Positions 12,471 through 24,060 of a DNA stretch of 64,000 nucleotides are shown one piece after another. This DNA comes from Phocoena phocoena (lineage: Eukaryota > Chordata > Mammalia > Artiodactyla > Phocoenidae). The DNA is taken from positions 33,317,818 to 33,381,817 of the forward strand of contig NC_089239.1 of the NCBI RefSeq assembly GCF_963924675.1, given 5' to 3'. The translations under genes were made by a program, and so were the position numbers. Within the stretch, counting starts at the first letter, position 1, and each line of letters begins with the position of its first letter. The notes under the pieces were generated by a model. The model worked only from the letters and a program-made list of their open reading frames with translations. It was not told the origin of the DNA and did no database searches.

Positions 12471-12693
12471 CATTTCATAATCTACTAATTCTGTTCAAAT
12501 CTCTGATAAAAGGCAGAGATTGTGGGTTGCTCATTTCCCCAGAGTCGGACAGGTTTCTATTCTCCAAATAAGAGAAAAACGCGCCTCAGCTCCGTACGTG
12601 ACATCTCCCGAACCACCCACAAAGATGATGCACATCTTCTTGTGAAGACGTTCAGCAAGCAAGTCTCAGAAATTACCTTTGTCACAGAGAACT
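12471..12693. repeat. Diverged direct repeat, copy 2, unknown family
   Basis: Partner of 11036-11262, in the same orientation and about 1.43 kb away. This copy is richer in CpG (for example 'acgcgcctcagctccgtacg'). On the plus strand it stays open through a hydrophilic peptide containing 'HKDDAHLLVKTFSKQ'; the corresponding peptide in copy 1 reads 'HKSDIHLLTEIFGKQ', so the reading is partly conserved. A pyrimidine tract plus CAG precedes the open stretch. No known protein is recognised. Confidence 0.7.
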
Positions 12694-12714
12694 GTGTGTA
12701 TATAATACATAAGT

Positions 12715-12763
12715 ACATACACACACCCCACACAGACACACACAGATGTACACATACATAATC
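12715..12763. repeat. Imperfect (CA)n tract
   Basis: A mixed CA/CATA dinucleotide tract directly downstream of the second duplicated segment. Copy 1 has no such tract, so it grew after duplication or lies outside the unit. Confidence 0.75.
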
Positions 12764-14354
12764 ATAGTTTACTTTTAAAGTAAGCTCAGATGCTTGTTAA
12801 ATTATTAGAGCAACTTAGCGCTTATTTGCTGTGTTATAAAGTAATGCTGAGAAGGAAAATTAATTGTGGGTTTTACCTTCGTGAAAGGTTCCAGGCTGGG
12901 CAGATTATCATTACCTACGCCGTTGATAAAATAAAAGGCGGCACTCACCTCCTCTAACAGAATATTAGGACGGTAGATAGTTCTTTACTGAAGAAATTCA
13001 TATTATAATATATAAAAATAATTCAAAATAGAATTTAATATAGTTTATAAATAAGTTAAGAAAAAACAAGCTTAGAAATTTGACAGGGCATTTCGGGTCC
13101 TCACTTCAGTTATTTTCACAATAAGTGCACCTCTGAACAGGAGATGGAAGCTTACATGTCAGAACAAAAGAGTGTTATCAACTCCAGTCGGTGGGACCCA
13201 TCTGCCCTACTCTCCTTTCTCCAGCCAGGAGCCCATGGCCCCCATCCTCTACAGGCCTTCACACCCACCCAGACAGAACCAGGCTGTGTTTACACCAAAC
13301 ACATGCTCATTTGCTCCAGCTGCTGCAGTTACCTGGGCAACAGGACACAGGGACCCCGGCTCCATGTCCCAGGAACACCAAAGTGAAAGAGGCCAGGAAT
13401 GCTGCACCTTATTTTCCCCCTCTCTCTTCATGATTTATACCTGCTCTCTCCTTTAAACAAAATACTCTATTTTTCCACTAACTCAAGCTTCCTTCTCGTG
13501 CTCCCACTACTTCAGCACACCCTTTCCTGTACCCACCAGGATCCTTTAAGCACACTTTCCCCCATTTTCACTGTTCCTTGAAAGTAACCTCATTATTGAA
13601 CACATCCTACCATTGTCATCTGTCCTTTGTGTTCCACTACACTCCCAGACGACTTACTGTCATTTTTGTGTCGCCTCTTGTCCAGCACACTCTGACACTT
13701 ACATAGTAAGGCACCACTAAACGGTTTGAGCTTTCAAAAATCAGTGAAGTACAAACAAAGACAGCAGAGCTCCACCAGAGGAGACCTGACAAAACCTTGG
13801 GTGGCTTTCCTGCAAGGAGTTGAAGACTGTCACTAGTAGCAAGTCAATGAAGACATCACAATAACCAGCCTCTAAAATGTTCTTTAGTAGTACTCAGGTG
13901 TGCATCTAGGTCTTGTGACTCCTGAAGCTTGTAAAATTGGGGAGTAGATTCTTTAAGAATTATAGTAAAAAATTATGAATACAGGAAAGTCCATGGCCAT
14001 CCCAGGAAGGGCTCTTGCAAGACACTTTGAAACTTGAGCTTTGTAAATTCATGAAATCTGTGACAGCTACCACCAGGTCGGGCCTGGCGTGAGCGGGAGT
14101 TCAGCTATAGTTTCACAGCCAGCAGTTTCCTTCCAGTGGCGTGCGTGATACTAACACGAGAGACCTGAAGGCAGACTTGAATAAGCAAGACAGACAGAAA
14201 GGAGCAACTCTGCAGAAGCTTCAACTCACAAACATGGTAGCGAATGAAAAGGGAACAGTCTGGAAGGAAGCATGCCACCATTTGGGAGAAAATCGTGCTA
14301 CTATCTGTATGATTGGAGGCAATCTGTTTTACTCCTCTGAACCTTCATTATTAT
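12764..14354. other. Unclassified DNA, moderately G+C-rich centre
   Basis: The stretch at about 13140-13720 is clearly richer in C than its surroundings and carries short open frames in several frames on both strands. None shows domain motifs, a convincing start or splice sites, so I leave it as unclassified, possibly an old LTR-like insertion. The rest is AT-rich. Confidence 0.35.
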
Positions 14355-14545
14355 AATCCTAATGTTGAGCAATAAACAGCATTTCCTATGTGCCAGGTAC
14401 TACTCTAAGGAAATACTGACATAAATTAACATGCAAAGATTTTCACCTCCATTCTACAATTGAGGAAACCGAGGCATGTGGAGTTAAGTTACATGTTGAG
14501 GTCATACGCCTAGGGAGTGGCAGAGTCCAGAATCAAGCACAGTCT
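14355..14545 (-). repeat. MIR SINE, antisense
   Basis: The plus strand shows the reverse MIR order: 'tatgtgccaggtactactct', 'acctccattctacaattgag', 'gaaaccgaggcat', 'gtcatacgcctagggagtgg'. It lies back-to-back with a plus-strand MIR piece that follows. Confidence 0.8.
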
Positions 14546-14643
14546 CTGCCCACTGATTTGGCTTCACTGCACATACAGTCACCTTCATCTATAAAATGAG
14601 ATTACAGCTACTCTGCCTAACTGTTAGGGACACAGTCCAGTTG
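14546..14643 (+). repeat. MIR SINE, 5' part, interrupted
   Basis: A plus-strand MIR containing 'catctataaaatgagatt' and 'ctgcctaactgttaggga'. Its expected 3' tail is missing here but resumes at about 15092, so the element is split by an insertion. Confidence 0.6.
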
Positions 14644-14649
14644 CTGCAT

Positions 14650-15091
14650 GCTAGTGTCTTCCTTAGGTGGGGCACCTAGGAGCAGAGTCGGGGCACATGG
14701 GTTACTGATGGGACACTCCAGGAAAAACCTGTAAGCCAGGGAGGAAAGTGGTCTGGATGAGGACACAGAGCTAAGGTGTGGTCCCGGGTAAAACGTAGCT
14801 TTAGCCTGAACTACAGGCAGATCAGGAGCAGAAATCATCCCCTGAGATTTGACATGCTCACCCCTACCCCCAGCCCCACACCTAGGGCAAGGAGGTGCAG
14901 GTTGGTGGGTTTTTTTAACCTCCTCTCAGTACCTCATAGGCTGCCCCCCGCATCAGTTGAGGAGGGGTGGAGAGAGCAAGGTCTGTATCCTCCCAGGCTA
15001 AATAAGCACATACTCCAGAAGAGGTGGGGAGTGAGCTGCAGCTAGCCAATGCTCACGGTACCTGGAGAAAGGGGATCTAGGCGAAGCCCTA
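14650..15091. mobile_element. Unclassified insertion of about 440 bp splitting a MIR
   Basis: A G+C-richer block sits between the two halves of a MIR. The hexamer 'ctgcat' flanks it (14644-14649 and 15092-15097), the length expected of a retroviral-type target duplication. The ends are not a clear TG...CA pair, so LTR identity is only a guess. Open frames at 14617-14838 (minus) and 14776-15045 (plus) fall inside it and resemble no known protein. Confidence 0.4.
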
Positions 15092-15165
15092 CTGCATCTA
15101 AAACACTTCTTAACACAGGATAGCCATTCAGTAAATACTTGGTATCAATTATCAGTACGATTGTC
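15092..15165 (+). repeat. MIR SINE, 3' tail after the insertion
   Basis: Resumes the MIR with 'ctaaaacacttcttaacaca', 'ccattcagtaaatacttgg', matching the usual 'cacttagaacagtgcctggcacatagtaagtgctcaataaatgttgg' tail in degraded form. Confidence 0.55.
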
Positions 15166-15700
15166 TGTTAAGGGGTGGAAGGAGAAACAAAGTCCTATGT
15201 TTTCAATTTTGGCAGAATGTTCTAATGTAGCATAAACACAAAAAGGAATTAATTGATTAAAGATATTACCATATATCGAGTGGAGTGTGACATGTACTAT
15301 ATGTCCCAAAACAAATTAACATGTACATGATTACTACGGGTGTTCCTGCTGCCCAAGCACAGAATTATAATGATGATCTTAATGCACAGATTTTGGAACT
15401 TATTTATCTAGTTTACTTTCTACCAGAGATTACTCCATTTGAGTAGTGACAAAAAAATCATTGCTTTCATATAAAACATCCTAAAAATACTTAAATTACA
15501 ATAAAAAAAAGCAGTAGGTGATCTCGTTTCAAAAACTGTGGAAGAAGGAGGAGATAATATTTGGCCTACGTACGTTTTACCAATCAGTCTGAAAGAAAAC
15601 TTGGAGGGACCTTTGAATCTCCTACAGGATAGATTTTCATAGGGATTTTTTTTTAAAAAAGAGTGATGTAAATGCTTCTAACTAAAAAGTAAGACTCCTG
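15166..15700. other. AT-rich DNA
   Basis: No recognised element. Confidence 0.45.
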
Positions 15701-15902
15701 GGGCTTCCCTGGTGGTACAGTGGTTGAGAGTCCACCTGCCAATGCAGGGGACGCGGGTTCGTGCCCCGGTCCGGGAAGATCCCACATGCCGTGGAGCGGC
15801 TGGGCCCGTGAGCCATGACCGCTGAGCCTGCGCGTCTAGAGCCTGTGCTCTGCAGCGGGAGAGGCCACAACAGTGAGAGGCCTGCGTTCCACACACAAAA
15901 AA
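15701..15902 (+). mobile_element. CHR-type SINE, short form
   Basis: Short-form body whose tail is reduced to a few A residues after 'cacacac'. A target duplication of 13-14 bases (around 'aagactcct') lies at 15687-15700 and 15901-15914 with one or two mismatches. The A box carries a T variant ('tggtacagtgg'). Confidence 0.95.
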
Positions 15903-15914
15903 GGAAGACTCCTT

Positions 15915-18533
15915 CAAGCTCTGTTGTGGCTGATACATTCTCCAGTGCATCCAGAAGAAGTAACTATCCTACGTGAAAGAGTGCGTGCAGGCGCAAGGGA
16001 ATTATTTTTGTTTCTCTAAGTAGGACAAAGAGATAAGTAAAATGAAGCGGAAGAGTGGTAAAACCACCAATTACGTGGGTTAGAAAGAATCCATGGCAAT
16101 GTTCGATGCTATGGCCCCATCTTCACAAGAGTCTGCATTCGCTGCTTGCCATTTTAGAAGTAAATGGACGGCTCCCAGCAGCAGTTGAAGAGGGAGGCAG
16201 AGCAAACACCGCCCACTGCTTTCATCATAACAGCGCCCCCATTCTGAGGTCATAACCCATCTGGGAAGCACAGTACTTGAAACCACGAGACAACTGCAAG
16301 CGATCAGCTCTAATGACCAAAAGAGCATGTAAGCAAAACATGTTACCCTAATTGTTTCTAGTAAAATTCAGGTCAGGGGTGAACTTATTTTTTAAGCATT
16401 GGATTCATAAAATGTACATATTTGTGTTATCTCACTTCCTAAAAGCCTACTACTAATTGATAGATCACCGATTACAATTTTTATAGCTTAAACCCGTCAT
16501 GCATTGAAATGGACATACAGTTTTCAGTGAAATCACTCGCACCTACCCAGTAACAGCACTGTGGCAAATTTCCAGGGACATTTTGCAACAGAATCAGAAT
16601 AAAAGCCCAGCACACAGTTCACCCCCATGCCGTACCACACAGTTAATCTCAGAGGAAAAACCCTCCAAGTCAAATCTCTTTCAATATTTTGCTTAAAACT
16701 GATTTAGGTCGGTATAATATGGGATAAGAATGTCAGCCAAACTAACATATTGCATTTAATAGGGACTCTTCCGTTTTGATGTTGCTTTGGTTTTTTGACC
16801 TATTGGATTAAAGATATATCCAGGCTTTTGCAGGAGAGCCCACAATAATTCAAAGTATTGTGCTAATTTATATATCAAAAATACATATATCTTCTTGAAT
16901 ATTACCAATAATGAAAGATTTGAATTCTGAGATCTTAAAAATAACAAATGCCTACGTATACATAATAATTGATCATACAGGAATGTAACTAAACAGACAT
17001 ACATGGATTCATCAACCTCCAGTTGTTCTCACTTCCTACCATTGCCACTCAAGAGAGCATGTAGCTTTCAAATATTGATGATATTCCTCAAAGTTGGCCA
17101 AGAGGATCTTACTTCTGTGCATTCAGAAACTACACTTTGAGCATTTACTATGTGTTCCATCTTCTGGAAGCACGGGATGTAGGAAATTATAAATCTACGC
17201 CCTTGATACAAGGAATCCATAAACTCATTGGAGAAAAAAAAGACATGGTATTAAATAGCAGCTTAAGTTAATTGATAAAGTGTGTCACAAAAAGAAAGGT
17301 CATGGCAATTAAGATTATGTGAGGAAAAAACATTATCCATCGTCATAATAATTTATTGAAATGAGCAAGATTTAAGGTAGGCCTGGAGGATTAGTAGGAA
17401 AAGTTTTACTGAAAATTACTCAACAGTAATTGTTGAGTGGTGGTGCTATCATTCAAGGCAGGCGGGATAGAAGACAGGATTATAAATTCCCACTCATTAA
17501 CTCATTCCAGTATTTAATAATACTTGCCATACCAAAAAAATTCAAAAACAGGCATAAACGAAACAATGAAAAGAGCAATCATATTCCCAATCAACTATTT
17601 TTTCATACATACTTTGAGAATTTAAAGTAATTGGCTTAGTTCACCTTAAAACAAACATTTACAGTATTGAGGAAAAAATGTTAAATCATCTTAATTCACT
17701 TTTTAATTAAAAAATGCTTTCTATGTCACAAATCCTACGGATCTGAGATCATGCCTCATCCTCCTCCAGACCTGTGAACAAATTCTAGGCTGTCCTACAG
17801 ACCTCTCTATTCCACATGGCACAGCATAAAGGTGGTAAACAGTTGACCGAATGAGCAAGATAGTAAATGGCATATTTTATTTTACCGACAGAAGTCTACC
17901 TTGCGTGAAACTGCTCTTCAAGTGAATCCTTCCTTGAAATTCTGTGCCTTCAGTTGTATGGAAATCACATGGGGAATATAGTTAACTTATCTTCCTGACT
18001 TTCTAATTAGCACAATACATGCTTTTTCAAATATGAATAAATATAAGTAAATACGCATCGCAAAGCCCCTCAAAAGGACCAGAAAGAAATATCATCTATG
18101 TAAATCAAATAAAGATACAGAGGAAAGTCAGTGCTTCAGCAGGGAGACTATATCTTCTGGGAGACAGGACGGCACACAGGAATGAACAGATTCAGATGAT
18201 AAAGTCTGAACAGGTAAGGGTCACATCAGATCTTCGGAAAGCTCCACTGGCCCCCTAACATCCATCCTGTCACATATCTGGCTGGAAAAGTTATGCACTT
18301 GGTCTAATTCGGATATGGGTTGCTAGCTCTCATCTGAACCAGGAAGAATTTTATGAACTTAATCTTACAAATTTAGAACGTGACTACAGAGGGACAGACA
18401 ACACAGAACATTCAGACACCAATACACAAATACTCCCTTATCAACCACCCCACAAGAACACAGTCAAGGCTTAAGTGCTTTCCTCAACCTGGAGCTGCTG
18501 AGCTAAAACAAAGGTCATTTACTGAGATGTCTC
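15915..18533. other. Mostly AT-rich DNA; possible conserved block near 16.05-16.33 kb
   Basis: At about 16050-16330 base composition is balanced, several CpGs survive, and both strands carry short open frames. No splice sites or protein motifs decide for a gene; a conserved non-coding element is equally possible. A generic ancient-repeat-like piece lies near 17125-17330 ('gagcatttactatgtgttcc'). The remainder shows nothing recognisable. Confidence 0.35.
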
Positions 18534-18534
18534 A

Positions 18535-18569
18535 AGTTGTCTAAGGGTGAACTGACCCTTAGACCAACT
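18535..18569. other. Inverted repeat with 6-nt loop
   Basis: Left arm 'agttgtctaagggt' (18535-18548) and right arm 'acccttagaccaact' (18555-18569) are complementary apart from one unpaired C in the right arm, around the loop 'gaactg'. No U-run follows and no gene is adjacent, so this is not a bacterial-type terminator. Confidence 0.8.
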
Positions 18570-20412
18570 GCGAAACTTAACCTGCACTATCAAAACAAGG
18601 TAAAAGATACACGGGGGACCGTTTTAGTGCACTGTTGGAATAACACTTACCACATAAACATTTTTAAACTGGCTTCTTTAGAGATATAAACTATAACTTA
18701 GGGCTATTTAAGAACTGTGACATTGTTTCACACTGGGAATCAGAGTAAATGAGGTACACCTCTCTCCCAGTAAAATGTTTCTGAAAAAATAATCATAAAA
18801 CACAACTGTATATATGAACCACAAAAAATAATACTTGTTTATATCAGCATTAGCTTTTGAGATTAAAAAATAAAATACTTGTATTTCTCATGTAAATTTG
18901 TTCACATCAAAAACTCATGTTCCTAGAGAAAATGATTTATTTATTGGGCAAATCAAAAACAAAACAAAACCCCAAAACTACAGAAGAAATTTTAAAAGAG
19001 TTTAAATCCCAAGCATACAATAATTGCTTTGAACATGGAACTCCCACTAGATCAGCTCTTCTTAGAGTGTAGTCCACAAACTATCACTGGTCTACTACAA
19101 AATATGGACGGAAATGGAGAGTAATCATTTAAAAACTTTTAAAGCAATCTGACCTTGCAGTGACGCCCAGGCATGTGGTTTCTTATATTACCAAAATTAT
19201 AGGCTGTAAAGAATTGGAAATAAAAAACAAAAACTGGTACTCCATCACAGATATTTTGAGATACACTGCTCAAGGTTATTCCTTCCCAAGAAATATTTTC
19301 TCTATGGATTAAAAAAAAATCCTCTTGTTTAAGAAACACACATATACACTAAATGACCATGCCAATATAGTCATAACTTCTATTATGAAGATATTATGCA
19401 TCTGATGATATTAACACAAAATCATGGATTCTAAGAGCATTTTTTGTCCTGGTACAATCCTTCTGGGTACACATACCAAATTTAAACAAGACAGGAAATA
19501 ACCTCACACATGTGACATCTGGAAGTAGGGCAGCATGGGCATGGAAATCATGGGCTCAAAGTTCTTTCATCTGTCTACTGTGCCATCCGCAAGAAAGCAG
19601 CTCTTGAGATGTTGTTACTCTACCCATCTCTTCCTCACACAGAAAAAGGGGTGTCTCCTTCCGTATGCCCTGTCTTAAAGCAGAAAACTTACCATGACAT
19701 TTTCAATCCAACTTCCCTTCATTTTGCATCGCCCAGAATTGTTACGTGTTCATAACTAAGCCAACCGGTGCCAAGGGGACCGGAACTGTCATTTTTGTTT
19801 CATGCTAATTAGGGATCCATGCACCTTCTGGCTGGGAAAGAGGCCATCCATTCATGAAAGATGTTAAAAATTTAAATTTTAAAAAAGGTTTCTTACAGAA
19901 AGACAGGAAAATGACAGTGAGGTATGCCACCAACCTAAGTTCTAGAACGACATTTAAATATAGGGGTCAGAGAATATTTCCTCAGGGGCTACGTATGTGA
20001 TAACAACTGAAAAGGGACCAAGAACAAGTTCTGAGGAGAACAGATATTTTGGTATTGGGAGAGGAGGAAGACCTAGCAATGGAAACTGAAAAGCTATCTA
20101 CCCAGTCAAAGCTTTAGTGTTATGGAAATAATGGAAGAAAATTTTTAAAAGATGGGAGTAGTTGACTGTGCTAAAAATTAATAAGAGGTCAAGTAGGATG
20201 GCCACTGACACTTTTATTAAATTATAGTTAGTAAAAGAAAGTCATGAGGGATTTTAGGATGAACAGGTCCGTGGAAACGGGGGCACAAAACCAAAATGGA
20301 GTTTGTAAAAGTATGAATAGGACATTAGAAAAAAGAAGCCAAAAGGCTTGCAACATATGGGAATCAAACCCAATACACAGGAGAAAACCTGCCAGGAATT
20401 TATGGATGGCAG
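18570..20412. other. AT-rich DNA, nothing recognised
   Basis: No gene or young repeat is seen. A short stretch near 19045-19130 resembles the start of old hAT-type MER5 elements ('agagtgtagtccacaaact') but is too degraded to call. Confidence 0.4.
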
Positions 20413-20545
20413 AACAGTGCCCGCCCCCACAAGATGGCCATGTCCTAATTCCTGGAACATGTATGTGGCAAAAAGGAGTTTGTGATGTAATTAAATAAGT
20501 ATCTTGAGAGAGCAAGATAATCCTAGATTATCCAAATGGGGCATT
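20413..20545 (+). repeat. MLT1-type (ERVL-MaLR) LTR fragment
   Basis: Matches the 5' part of the MaLR LTR family: 'tggccatgtcctaattcctg', 'catgtatgtggcaaaaagga', 'tttgtgatgtaattaaat', 'atcctagattatccaaatgg'. No internal sequence and no second LTR are visible. Confidence 0.65.
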
Positions 20546-20587
20546 CTATACTCTGATTTTTTAAGCTAGTGCTGTATTATGGGTTTT

Positions 20588-20722
20588 TTTTTTACTTTTT
20601 GTTCATTTTTAAAAAATAAACAAAAAGACAGTTCACCCATTTCTCCCATCCCTTCATCCCCTGCCTCTTGCAACTACCAAACTGTCCTCTGTGTCTATGA
20701 GGTTGGTTTTGTATTATTTAAA
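20588..20722 (-). repeat. Old LINE-1 (L1M) 3' fragment
   Basis: The plus strand shows the reverse L1M tail: a T/A-rich end, 'cacccatttctcccatccct', 'cctgcctcttgcaactacca' and 'ctctgtgtctatgagg'. Confidence 0.65.
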
Positions 20723-22310
20723 TTTAAATGAATAAAATATTTCAGTAAGATAGGATTCATTCAAGTCACATAAAATAGATTTTTTTTTTAAAGCAGTATA
20801 CATTTGTAGGGACAAGTGACATTAGTAATGTAAATAGGTGGGAAAACATGTATGTCAAATATTAGGGCCTACAAAAGTTATTTCAAATATACATGAATTT
20901 AGTGATCATTTTTTTCAAGGTAATTTGAAATCACCGGTATTTACAAAGTCTCAGTAAAACCTGATCATGTCTGTATAGGTATAATTGAAAAGTTAAAGTT
21001 CATTTCTTATGGATTAAATTAATTACACAATTTTATTCTGATTTAGGAGGTCTATAATAATTTTTACCAAGCGTATTATATTATAAGCAATATTGAAATT
21101 TTAATTGTTCTTTGTGAGTCCAGCTTTCTTGTTTTACACATTTAACTCCCATAAATCTACTAATCTTTTGCTGTACGTACTGGTTAAGATAAATGCCAAA
21201 TTCTTTATCTTAATAGGATTAAGATTTCCTTCTCTTTCATGTCTAGTCCAAAATGATGTTCCTGCGTGATTTGGTGACTCTGGGCCCTCTACTGTGACAC
21301 TTCTGTCTCCGAAGCAAGAAAACACATTCAATGTCTTTAGTAAGGAATTAATTGAGACGGAAACTGAAATGTGAATAAAACCAAAAATCACCAGTTAGTT
21401 TCAATCTCAAAGAACTTAAAGACACAGAAACTTAATACACATATATAGTGTCGAGTATGGATGCGTTAAATACACACTCCAAGTGCTATCTAGCATTACA
21501 GTTTGTTAGGGTGGAAGTAAAAGCTTTCAATAGTGACAAGCTAACATAGCAATTTTATTGAATTGACAGGTGTTTTATTGCAATGACTAAATCAATCAGT
21601 CTGTTATTTTGTAAACAGATTGTAAACAGACTGGAAAGACTTACATTCAAAGGAAAATTTTCAGTGCAATTCTGTGAGGTAAAAGTTACTACAATTTTAT
21701 TAAAGATGACATTATGATATAAACAGCTTAGGCAATTTATCCAAGGTCAAGGTATAAAACATGAAATATATACACATGATAAGTGACTCTGGAATCCACA
21801 GACTGTTATGATTAAAGTAATACTATTTATTTTCCCAAATATAGTCAGTTGATCTATCTTTTTTGCTTCTTTCTTAATTTAGAGATTAAGGAAATATAAT
21901 CACTTCCCTTGTCTCTTTAATGTCATTTTTTTCATGGGTGTAGCTCTACTCTTCTTATTTATAACCCACAAAGTATGCTAACACTACTGTCATTTCAATT
22001 ATTTTTACAGAATAATCTTTTTTCCCACTATGGTCTTCTTAATGTGCTCTCACTTTCAAAATTCTCTCTCAAAACAGTGAACATTTTCAGTTAGATTTCA
22101 GTGGTAACAAAAATTGTCAATGATGAACTGAAAGTTAACAAAAAAGATTCACAAAATGCTAAAAGAAACACTCATCATTTTATGTTTTCTAATTCTTTTC
22201 AAATTGTAAATGAAGTTGTAAGAGAACCTATGTCTTTGGTGTTGAGTCAACTGTTTATTTCTAAAAACTGTCACAGAGGTACCTCAGCCTGTTTAATATT
22301 GAACAGATTA
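20723..22310. other. AT-rich DNA
   Basis: No recognised element. A minus-strand open frame at 21134-21391 is the only one of note; its acceptor-like 'ggagacag' is weak and no protein family is recognised. Confidence 0.4.
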
Positions 22311-22445
22311 CAGTCCTCCCTCTGTATCTGTAGGAGATTGGTTTCAGGACCCCCGTGGATACCAAAATTCCTGGATGCTCAAGTCCCTTACAGAGGGCCC
22401 TGCATATCCACAAACTTGGAAACCGTGGATATGGAGAGCCAACTG
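22311..22445. mobile_element. MER2-like (TcMar-Tigger) miniature DNA transposon
   Basis: The ends form terminal inverted repeats: 'cagtcctccctctgtatctg' at the left and, reverse-complemented from the right end, 'cagttggctctccatatcca'. A TA dinucleotide flanks each side (22309-22310 and 22446-22447), the target site of mariner/Tigger elements. The interior carries the MER2 words 'gattggtttcaggacccccg' and 'ggatgctcaagtccctta'. At about 135 bp it is far shorter than the usual roughly 345 bp, so the middle is deleted. It encodes no transposase. The 144-codon frame at 22101-22535 crosses it and is spurious. Confidence 0.88.
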
Positions 22446-22447
22446 TA

Positions 22448-24060
22448 CTACAGTAGCACTGATTCAGCTTTTATTCGTATCAAGATATTAAGCCTGACCC
22501 CAAGCTCCTACTTCAACTGGGGTGTCCATAAATAATACTGACTCTTGTTTTCAACAATGCCTTGTGGTATACATTACTCCACAGTCTGATTAAACCTGGC
22601 GCTCTTTGCAAACACTACTGGGTACATGCCCCTACAGGGAGTATACTATAGCTGCTGACTAAGAGCTGGGGAGAGAGGGAGCCCCATCTTCTGGGTCACA
22701 TGTGTCCAGAGTGGAGTTTCCACCAGTCTGACCTGGGGGTTGGTGGGCAAGGCAACATGTTGTGTCTCAAGTGCCAGAATCGCACTGTTTTTATTGAGAT
22801 TTATTAGGTTTTCTTGAAAAAATGCTTCTGCACTTGCTGGATGCCCTCAGGACAATCTCCAGACACTTCAGATGGTTTTTGTTTTTATAATTTCCACCAG
22901 TTATGGTCGTTTCACTGAGGAGTGATCTTGCAGAGTTCCTCAGGATGCCGTTCCAAGTACATAGTTTTTTATATTAAAGATAAAACTTATATAATTTATT
23001 TTCAGATAAATTTACAAGTGTTGCTCTATCACGTCCTGAAACACAGCAAAGCCACAATCTTCCCTTGAGGGTAGACGGTTAAGAGCCGAGAGTGTCTGGG
23101 TTTCATCAAACAACCCAGATGACTCCAGGGTACCAGCCTGAGTAAGATGCCATCCCCCCAACACAGTGCGTACTTCAGTTGCAAGAAGCTGGATGAAATT
23201 GGGCTTTGTCAGGACCTGCTCTGGGAGGGCTATCCCACTCCCCAACAAGTTTGATATCTTTTGGCAAAGAAGTAGAACTAATATACACTTATGGTGATGG
23301 TTTGTGTGTACGGCGTAAGATCATCATCAAGCCATCCCTCATCACGAACATAGCACCCAACTCCTCAAACATTCACTAAATCTCCAAGTAATTCCATTTT
23401 AAGCCATTTGTGATTATTATTTTGATTCTTTTTATTGACTCTACCCACTATTCAGCTTGGATCATTATTCAACAAAATGCCTACAATTCGTAAATAATAA
23501 TAGTAACAACAATAGCTAAACTCCTCCCCTCAACCCTTAGGCTCCAATTATATAGCAAAAAAAGTCACAGGGAACGATCATGTTTGAGAAAGGGCCTTAA
23601 ATACCCACTTCTCCCCCCTAATTCTTCCCAAGACAAATTATGACAGCAAAGCTCTATTTGTCCTAAAGTGATCCCAATTATATGGCTCAGTAAGAGGGGG
23701 CATATTGTCAATATAAAGATCCTGTGCTTCACAGCAAGCTCTGCAACGCTTAATAGTGCCCCACACATAATGGACTCGTCATACGTTTGCCATTTAGGTT
23801 AATAAATGAATGTATGGCTGTTTAGTAAAATCTGCTTCAACACCAGAAAAGCTGAAAAGCATGGCACCTGCATTTTAAAAACTTAGAGGAATCTCTTCTT
23901 GCTGTTTAACCCAGAACCACCTGAAATGAATAAAGAGCAGACTTGAATGACGCCTTCCTTTCCTGAAGCAAGATCCTGCCCGAGTGGTAAATAAAAGAAA
24001 CCTGGGCAGACTCCACTCATGCTCTGAGCTGACGAGGGAAGAGGGAGGACAGACGCAGGG
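22448..24060. other. Unclassified DNA with one coding-like minus-strand frame
   Basis: The minus-strand frame at 23012-23248 (78 codons; contains 'LPEQVLTKPNFIQLLATEV', ends before AATAAA-like 'aaaataaatt') has a fairly protein-like composition but no recognisable family and no start or splice support. It may be a pseudogene or old LTR material. The sequence at 22560-22990 also looks repeat-like but I cannot classify it. Confidence 0.3.

Noticed and set aside
22101..22535. 144-codon plus-strand frame
   Set aside because: It crosses the MER2-like element and unrelated flanks, with no start, splice or motif support.
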